A model generated the notes under the pieces. The model saw only the letters and a list, made by a program, of their open reading frames with translations, was not told the origin of the DNA and made no database searches. A stretch of DNA of 5,150 nt from an uncultured Collinsella sp. GTDB taxonomy: Bacteria > Actinomycetota > Coriobacteriia > Coriobacteriales > Coriobacteriaceae. Location: positions 1-5,150 of the forward strand of contig CATZKS010000126.1 in NCBI GenBank assembly GCA_958421035.1. Reading direction: 5' to 3'. This document shows positions 1 through 5,150 of this stretch, one piece after another (the first letter of the stretch is position 1; each line of letters starts with the position of its first letter). A program made the translations under genes and the position numbers.

Positions 1-1
1 C

Positions 2-616
2 CCGGACAACGAAGTCACGCTTGCCAATGGCAAAACCATCGTGCTCACCAACACCAAGATCATCGATCGGTTGTCCAACAATAACGTGGCGGCAACGGTG
101 AATAAGGTCGAGCAGCAAAAGGAGCAGGACGCCCAGCAGTCCGGAAAGCCCGGTAGCTCGGATACTTCTGGCTCCGGCTCGGATTCATCGAGTTCGGGCG
201 GCGGCTCTGGGTCGGGTTCCTCTACCGGAGGGCCTGGAAACGGCGGCTCGACGGGCGGCAACACTGACAACGATGCAAACTCCGGCGGCCTTTCCGCTGC
301 TGAGGAAGAGAGCATTCACAGTTGGCTTGTGACCAAGTACAACATGCTCGACGGCTATGTTTCTCGTGCCAATGACGTGGTCTCGACCTATAACTCTACG
401 GGAGATCCCAGGCCGTGCGACAGCCTGGTCGGGGAGATGTTTGTCATTCGAGCCGAGTTCGGTCGTCAGACATTCTCGCCCCGGTCAAGGTGGTATCAGC
501 AGTATGCCAATCTGTGGGGCTGTTACACCAACCTATGTCAATGGGTCGGCCATTACGGCGATGATGACGTCGCGCTCGGTAACTTCAACAATAACGTGGC
601 GGCGCTTGCCCTATGA
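2..616 (+). CDS. 3' part of unrecognised protein with Ser/Gly-rich linker (5' end outside window)
   Basis: The reading frame is open from base 2, so the gene very probably starts upstream; the GTG at 41 has no clear Shine-Dalgarno site and is probably an internal valine. I do not recognise the family. The visible part has three zones. The first is a short polar segment (bases 2-140) ending in a Glu/Gln/Lys-rich helix-like stretch. The second is a linker of about 50 residues (about 140-289) made almost only of Ser, Gly, Thr, Asn and Asp. The third is a C-terminal domain of about 105 residues (about 290-613), probably helical, rich in Trp and Tyr, with three Cys. The linker uses many different Ser and Gly codons, so it is kept at protein level rather than made by slippage. 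No membrane segment is visible in this part. The stop TGA (614-616) overlaps the kinase start, so the two are probably co-translated. A secreted or multidomain partner of the kinase is possible but unproven. Confidence 0.75.
   Translation, partial: PDNEVTLANGKTIVLTNTKIIDRLSNNNVAATVNKVEQQKEQDAQQSGKPGSSDTSGSGSDSSSSGGGSGSGSSTGGPGNGGSTGGNTDNDANSGGLSAAEEESIHSWLVTKYNMLDGYVSRANDVVSTYNSTGDPRPCDSLVGEMFVIRAEFGRQTFSPRSRWYQQYANLWGCYTNLCQWVGHYGDDDVALGNFNNNVAALAL
76..93 (+). repeat. 18-bp exact direct repeat, copy 1
   Basis: CAACAATAACGTGGCGGC occurs here and again at 586-603, 510 bases (170 codons) later in the same frame. Both copies encode the peptide NNNVAA: one lies before the Ser/Gly linker, the other six residues from the C-terminus of the same protein. 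Confidence 0.75.
586..603 (+). repeat. 18-bp exact direct repeat, copy 2
   Basis: This is the second copy of the 18-base repeat at 76-93, in frame and encoding NNNVAA near the C-terminus of the upstream gene. The bases around the two copies are not alike, so this is not a larger duplicated domain that I can see. Confidence 0.75.
613..616 (+). promoter_or_regulatory. ATGA stop/start overlap, translational coupling
   Basis: The kinase start ATG (613-615) overlaps the upstream stop TGA (614-616), and a second in-frame ATG follows at 616. No good Shine-Dalgarno site is visible just upstream, so the kinase is probably translated by ribosomes terminating on the upstream gene. Confidence 0.7.
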
Positions 617-2457
617 TGACCGATCTTGCATCCACCACACCACAATCGCTCGGTCGCGATCCCATGGTCGGCCTGCGCCTGGCGCGTGTCGACGGGTTTG
701 AGCCGGCCATTGCGCTCGGTCAGGACGAACTGCCTGCCTATCTGCGTCGTTTTACGATACTGTTTGCCGACGATGCCACCATGCGCCGTGGCGGTATCGG
801 CCGCGTGACGCGTGCTGTCAACGCCCAAGGCGAGGACGTAGCACTCAAGCAGCTCATCTTGCCGACGCGCGATGAGTTTGATGACGATGCCGCTCACGAG
901 GCGCTGGTCGCCAAGTTCAAGGCGGCGTTTCGCGAGGAATACGAATGCCATCGCGCCCTTTCGGGCCTTAAGGGCTTTCCCCGCCTCTATGGCTGGGGCG
1001 AGGTCGACGGTGTGCCTGCAATTGTCATGGAATGGGTCGAGGGCGAGACACTTGCCCGCTTGCGTTCGCGACTCGCCGTGGACGATGCCGGACGCCTGTC
1101 GCCGCTTGTGGCGGCGCGTCTGGGTCGCGACCTGTTCGATCTGCTCTGCCGTATGAGCCTGGTGGGCGAGGGCTTTGTCCATCGCGATATCTCGCCCGCT
1201 AATATTATGGTGCGTACGGCGCGCCTGCCGCTTGACCGGCAGCTTGCCGAGGGCGCCTTTGACCTGTGCCTGATCGACTTTGGCTCGTCGCTGGCGCTCG
1301 AGCCTGCGTCGGCCGTGGCCGGTACCGGCGGCAAGGCGTCGTTTACGGAGCGTTATGCCACGCTGCGTCGCGCGACGGTTGCCTATGCCCCGCCCGAGAT
1401 GCTCACCGACGATATTCCCGATCTGCGCGCTTTGCGTATGTCGCCGGCGATTGACGTCTATGCCGCGGCAAGCACGGTTTACGAGCTCATTGCCGGCGTC
1501 GCGCCATACGAAGCCGCGCCGAGCACTTCGGGCACCTCGGGTTCGCGCAAAAAGACGCGCGACATCGCGAGCCCCTACCGTCTCAAGATGGACACGCGGC
1601 CCGGCTATCCCATTGGTGCCCATGCGCCCGGTTGTGATTTGACTCAGCTGCTTCGTCGTGAGCCCGATGTGGCGCTCGCCGCGGCCGAGCAGGCCCAGCA
1701 GCTAGGGCTTGAGCCGGATTCCGAAGAGCTACGCGATGTGCTGGCGTTTGTCGATGCCCAGCTGTTCGACGTGGTGATGGCCTGTCTGTCCAGCCATCAA
1801 AAAGATCGTCCCGAGCCGGCGGCGGTCGAGGCGGCGCTCTCGGCGTTTTGTGACCACTATGCGCAAAATGTCGGTCGTTCGCTCCGCGGCGAGCCGCTCA
1901 CGCCGTGCCCCATGGATGCGTCTGGCCGCGCGGTGCGTCGCGCGCTGATGGTCGGCGCGACGGTCGTCTGTGGCGTGGTTTGGGCTGTGGTCGTGGTTTC
2001 GGCCGCGCTGCTGGCGTCGGGCGCTCGCGTGACGGCGACTTTGGGATCGCTCGTGTGGTCTGGGTCGCTACCGGGTATTATTGCCGCACTGGCGTTGGCG
2101 CTGCCAGGCATAGCCGGCGTTGCCGCGGGGGCACTTGCGCGCGATCGGCGCTCGGGCTTCCTGCAGGGTGTGCTTGCGCTTTCTGCCTGCGAGGTTCCGG
2201 TGCTGGTTGTGGCTGCATGTAGCGTATTTTCCCAACGCGCCGTGATGGGCGGCCTTGTTGCCGCTCTGGTTGCAACCTATACGCTTACGTGGTTTTTGCT
2301 TGCGATGGGCTTTGCCTTTGAACTTCCCGTTTCGGCACCGCGACGCACAAAAGCCCAGATGGCGACTCCGCTTGCCGGTGGAGCCGCAGCTGCCCGTACT
2401 TTTGGCGGACCTGTCGAAGTATCGTCCGATTCTATTTCTACGACCAAGGAGGCCTAG
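613..2457 (+). CDS. membrane-anchored Ser/Thr protein kinase (Hanks-type)
   Basis: This 614-residue protein would transfer phosphate from ATP to Ser/Thr of target proteins at the cytoplasmic membrane face. Kinase signatures appear in order: a Gly-rich loop with G60, G63 and V65 (the first Gly is replaced by R58), the ATP lysine K79 in VALK, a likely helix-C glutamate at E108/E109, the catalytic loop HRDISPANI (H190, D192, N197), DFG (222-224), YAPPE (258-262), D281 of subdomain IX, and R399 near the domain end. HRDISP has Ser where most Ser/Thr kinases have Lys two places after the catalytic Asp, a variant I recall from other bacterial kinases. The 37-residue span from DFG to APE holds T238, S243, T245, T250 and T255 as candidate phosphosites. 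A low-complexity Ser/Gly insert lies at about 302-315. Four hydrophobic segments follow (about 444-469, 484-508, 514-538 and 544-569). There are no PASTA repeats or other large extracellular sensor. The start ATG overlaps the previous stop (ATGA); the ATG at 616 is an alternative start. Confidence 0.93.
   Translation: MMTDLASTTPQSLGRDPMVGLRLARVDGFEPAIALGQDELPAYLRRFTILFADDATMRRGGIGRVTRAVNAQGEDVALKQLILPTRDEFDDDAAHEALVAKFKAAFREEYECHRALSGLKGFPRLYGWGEVDGVPAIVMEWVEGETLARLRSRLAVDDAGRLSPLVAARLGRDLFDLLCRMSLVGEGFVHRDISPANIMVRTARLPLDRQLAEGAFDLCLIDFGSSLALEPASAVAGTGGKASFTERYATLRRATVAYAPPEMLTDDIPDLRALRMSPAIDVYAAASTVYELIAGVAPYEAAPSTSGTSGSRKKTRDIASPYRLKMDTRPGYPIGAHAPGCDLTQLLRREPDVALAAAEQAQQLGLEPDSEELRDVLAFVDAQLFDVVMACLSSHQKDRPEPAAVEAALSAFCDHYAQNVGRSLRGEPLTPCPMDASGRAVRRALMVGATVVCGVVWAVVVVSAALLASGARVTATLGSLVWSGSLPGIIAALALALPGIAGVAAGALARDRRSGFLQGVLALSACEVPVLVVAACSVFSQRAVMGGLVAALVATYTLTWFLLAMGFAFELPVSAPRRTKAQMATPLAGGAAAARTFGGPVEVSSDSISTTKEA
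2446..2452 (+). promoter_or_regulatory. strong Shine-Dalgarno site of the FHA gene
   Basis: AAGGAGG lies 8 bases before the ATG at 2461 and inside the last codons of the kinase gene. It fixes the FHA protein start and suggests independent, efficient initiation, unlike the kinase start. Confidence 0.85.
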
Positions 2458-2460
2458 GTC

Positions 2461-3399
2461 ATGGCATCTCAAGTTGAGCTCACCCCATGCGGGGCCATGT
2501 TTGACATCTTTAAGCGCGCGGCGCATCTGAGCCATATCGAGCTGTGCGGCCTGGTGCTTTCGTCCCGTCCGCTCGCCGACGGCCGCAGCCCGCAGAGCCG
2601 AGCCGCCGATCGCTCTTGGGTTTCCCGCTTTATCGTTCGCGCGCCGGTCGGCACGCTTCAGCAGCGCTACTTTGCCGAATACGGTACCTCGGCTGCGCGT
2701 ATTATGTCGCAACTGGCCCTGCGCCAGCGAAATCCCATGGACTCCACGGCTGTGATCAATATGGCGTGCGGTCCTGCAGGTGAACCGATGGTACGCGCGC
2801 TCGAAGAGTGCCACCAGGACACGAATCTCTATCGCAACGCGCTCGATCGCCTGTCCCAGGCGGCGGAACTCATGCCCGCCGAGCGCGCCGAGGCCGTGCT
2901 GGTGCTGTTTGTCGCTGTCGGTTGTTCGGCGGATGTGCGGTCCTCGGTGAACTATGCCATCGACTACGCGCACGCGACCTGTGGCGGAGGAACATCCACG
3001 CCGCGTTCGCTTGGCATGTCGATGACCGCGGGCGAACGCGAACCCGCCCCGGCGCACCCCTTGGGCTTGCTGCGCGTGCAAAACAGTTTTGTCGTGAGCG
3101 CCCCGCGCTGGATTCAGCCGAGCGAGCAGGGTGTTGAGATTGGCGCGCTGGCCACTGGTGAGGGCGATATTACCGACGTCGGCGACGATGTCTCGGCCCG
3201 CCATGCCCATATCTGGTGCGATGCTCAAAATATCTGGCACGTCGAGGACTTGTCGTCCACCAACGGAACCGTGGTGGTAAACGGGGCCACGCGCGTCTGC
3301 ATTCAGGTCGAGCCCGGCCGTTCCGCCCAACTCAATCCCGGCGACGAGCTCAAGCTCGGCGAATCCACTACCTACGCCATTCTCTTCGGTGCCCTCTAG
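2461..3399 (+). CDS. FHA-domain protein with unrecognised N-terminal domain
   Basis: This 312-residue protein has no signal peptide or membrane segment and is probably cytoplasmic. The C-terminal part, about 204-310, is an FHA domain, the fold that usually binds phosphothreonine peptides. Visible marks are IG (227-228), the S245/H248 pair in VSARHAHI, the STNGT loop (266-270) and the following N274. The Arg that normally follows IG and contacts phosphate is Ala (A229), so phosphothreonine binding may be weakened or altered. The first 180 residues look mainly helical and are not a family I recognise. A Gly/Ser/Pro-containing hinge (about 174-200) separates the two parts. The gene starts three bases after the kinase stop with its own strong ribosome binding site, so the kinase or its targets are the obvious candidate partners. 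The downstream terminator marks it as the last gene of the unit. Confidence 0.88.
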   Translation: MASQVELTPCGAMFDIFKRAAHLSHIELCGLVLSSRPLADGRSPQSRAADRSWVSRFIVRAPVGTLQQRYFAEYGTSAARIMSQLALRQRNPMDSTAVINMACGPAGEPMVRALEECHQDTNLYRNALDRLSQAAELMPAERAEAVLVLFVAVGCSADVRSSVNYAIDYAHATCGGGTSTPRSLGMSMTAGEREPAPAHPLGLLRVQNSFVVSAPRWIQPSEQGVEIGALATGEGDITDVGDDVSARHAHIWCDAQNIWHVEDLSSTNGTVVVNGATRVCIQVEPGRSAQLNPGDELKLGESTTYAILFGAL

Positions 3400-3410
3400 C
3401 CAGTCCTGCC

Positions 3411-3442
3411 AAATGGTCCCTCCGTCCCCAAGGGATCATTTT
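3411..3442 (+). terminator. intrinsic terminator of the kinase/FHA unit
   Basis: An 11-bp stem (3411-3421 with 3431-3441, including one G-U pair) has a 9-base loop and ends in a short T run (3439-3442), only 11 bases after the FHA stop. The T run is short, so termination may be partial. It is placed to separate the signalling unit from the downstream leader and nifJ. Confidence 0.6.
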
Positions 3443-3455
3443 GCTCCCGGCAGTC

Positions 3456-3475
3456 ACCTGAGGTAAACCTTTACC
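3456..3475. promoter_or_regulatory. overlapping dyads, possible regulator binding site
   Basis: Three inverted repeats overlap in 20 bases: ACCT-G-AGGT (3456-3464), AGGT-AA-ACCT (3461-3470) and GGTAAA-CC-TTTACC (3462-3475). They lie 40-60 bases upstream of a TACAAT box. Overlapping alternating half sites suggest a protein operator. The regulator is unknown, and no FNR-, CRP- or Rex-type consensus is matched. Confidence 0.35.
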
Positions 3476-3502
3476 GCCCGCCTATATTTGCCGAAATTAC
3501 AC

Positions 3503-3520
3503 TTGACGGCGGGGTACAAT
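3503..3520 (+). promoter_or_regulatory. possible promoter (TACAAT box) for leader RNA and nifJ
   Basis: TACAAT at 3515-3520 is a good -10 hexamer and falls in the most AT-rich part of the gap. A TTGACG at 3503-3508 looks like a -35 box but is only 6 bases from it, far short of the usual 16-18, so the two cannot work together with the main sigma factor. At the proper distance (about 3491-3498) the -35 match is poor. Transcription from this box would begin near 3527. Confidence 0.4.
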
Positions 3521-3523
3521 AAA

Positions 3524-3745
3524 CCCGCATGCGGATTTCCGTTGCGGGCGCTTCCCATCGCCGGGGCGTGCCCGGGAGCATCCGGCATGCGGCCTTTGCG
3601 GCGCTCGGTCATGTGCAAGACGGGCGGTCGGGTCTGTGGGGCGCATCAGCTGGCCCTCGCCTCGGCATGTCTTCTCTCCACGCCACGTACCTGCTGCTGA
3701 GCCTGCCTGCCAGATGATTGGAAGCAACAGCGTAAATCCCATCAC
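3524..3745 (+). ncRNA. candidate structured RNA: small RNA gene or long nifJ leader
   Basis: This stretch has no convincing protein gene but strong pairing potential. Its ends can form a long-range stem: GGATTT (3533-3538) with AAATCC (3734-3739), GTTGC (3541-3545) with GCAAC (3724-3728), then TTCC and ATC (3552-3559) with GAT and GGAA (3716-3723). Inside are a GC hairpin (3561-3565 with 3571-3575) and a long hairpin (3610-3614 with 3665-3669, 3623-3626 with 3658-3661, 3630-3634 with 3652-3656). The pyrimidine-rich strand at about 3670-3698 stays largely unpaired. A rod about 210 bases long with an internal open region recalls 6S RNA, but I see no diagnostic sequence. I looked for and did not find the conserved cores of cobalamin, TPP, FMN or T-box leaders, tmRNA, RNase P RNA or SRP RNA. 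The fold was drawn by hand. Confidence 0.35.
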
Positions 3746-3753
3746 GCCAACAT

Positions 3754-3769
3754 CCCGGCGATCGCCGGG
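3754..3769. repeat. perfect 16-bp palindrome before nifJ
   Basis: CCCGGCGATCGCCGGG reads identically on both strands. As RNA it can form a 6-bp GC hairpin with a GATC loop. No T run follows, so it is not a standard terminator. It ends 19 bases before the nifJ Shine-Dalgarno core and could be an operator, an RNA hairpin that stabilises or pauses the nifJ transcript, or the 3' end structure of the upstream RNA. Confidence 0.6.
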
Positions 3770-3785
3770 GCCTGTATACCTATAT

Positions 3786-3798
3786 GAGAGGAGAGGGG
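3786..3798 (+). promoter_or_regulatory. purine-rich ribosome binding site of nifJ
   Basis: A 13-base run of only G and A contains AGGAG (3789-3793), 8 bases before the ATG at 3802. This supports that start and fits strong translation. The AT-rich bases just upstream (3774-3785) could include a weak -10 box, but no matching -35 is clear. Confidence 0.8.
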
Positions 3799-3801
3799 TA
3801 T

Positions 3802-5150
<1,349 letters not shown>

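Noticed and set aside
553..1623. 356-residue minus-strand frame opposite the kinase domain
   Set aside because: It is antisense to the conserved kinase motifs, with Arg-rich composition typical of out-of-frame GC-rich DNA.
2068..3330. 420-residue minus-strand frame across the kinase/FHA junction
   Set aside because: It is antisense to two well-supported genes, Arg/His/Gly-rich, with no domain; a GC-rich artefact.
3529..3717. 62-residue plus-strand frame starting just after the TACAAT box, possible leaderless small protein
   Set aside because: It has no ribosome binding site, its composition looks like translated structured RNA, and it overlaps the proposed long-range stem; a leaderless peptide cannot be fully excluded.
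3524..3745. Cobalamin, TPP, FMN or T-box riboswitch; SRP, RNase P or tmRNA
   Set aside because: Short resemblances exist (for example GAGCCTGCC, and GGAAGC followed by AACAGC), but the conserved cores of these families are missing.
3754..3775. Intrinsic terminator before nifJ
   Set aside because: The hairpin is strong, but the next bases are GCCTGTATACC with no T run.

Overview
The window comes from a GC-rich bacterium and reads left to right: all three complete or partial signalling genes and the metabolic gene lie on the + strand. The style of the genes suggests an anaerobic actinobacterium of the class Coriobacteriia (Collinsella-like). The grounds are high GC with mostly G/C third positions, a kinase/FHA pair of the type found there, and a single-chain pyruvate:ferredoxin oxidoreductase (PFOR) typical of strict anaerobes. 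This placement is an inference from sequence style, not a database result.

Region 1 (bases 2-3399) is a tightly packed three-gene unit. It begins with the 3' end of an unrecognised protein that has a Ser/Gly-rich linker and a C-terminal helical domain. Its stop codon overlaps the start of a 614-residue Ser/Thr protein kinase with four C-terminal membrane segments (ATGA overlap). Three bases later, behind a strong Shine-Dalgarno site, comes a 312-residue protein with an unrecognised N-terminal half and a C-terminal FHA domain. A membrane kinase coupled to a phosphothreonine-reader domain points to a Ser/Thr phosphorylation signalling module. The unit ends at a likely intrinsic terminator (3411-3442).

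Region 2 (3400-3801) is a 400-base gap with no convincing protein gene, but it is rich in structure. It holds the terminator, an overlapping set of short dyads (3456-3475), a TACAAT box flanked by palindromes (3509-3534), a roughly 210-base stretch whose two ends can pair over long range (3533-3559 with 3716-3739), and a perfect 16-bp palindrome (3754-3769) just before the next ribosome binding site. The best reading is a long structured leader or a separate small RNA gene; a rod-like fold with an internal unpaired strand makes a 6S-like RNA one possibility. This is the least explained part of the window.

Region 3 (3802-5150) is the first 449 codons of nifJ, encoding PFOR, cut by the window end. 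Its codon use is much more biased than that of the kinase operon, as expected of a highly expressed central-metabolism gene. PFOR converts pyruvate and CoA to acetyl-CoA, CO2 and reduced ferredoxin (or flavodoxin). It has no evident functional link to the kinase unit, which is separated from it by the terminator.
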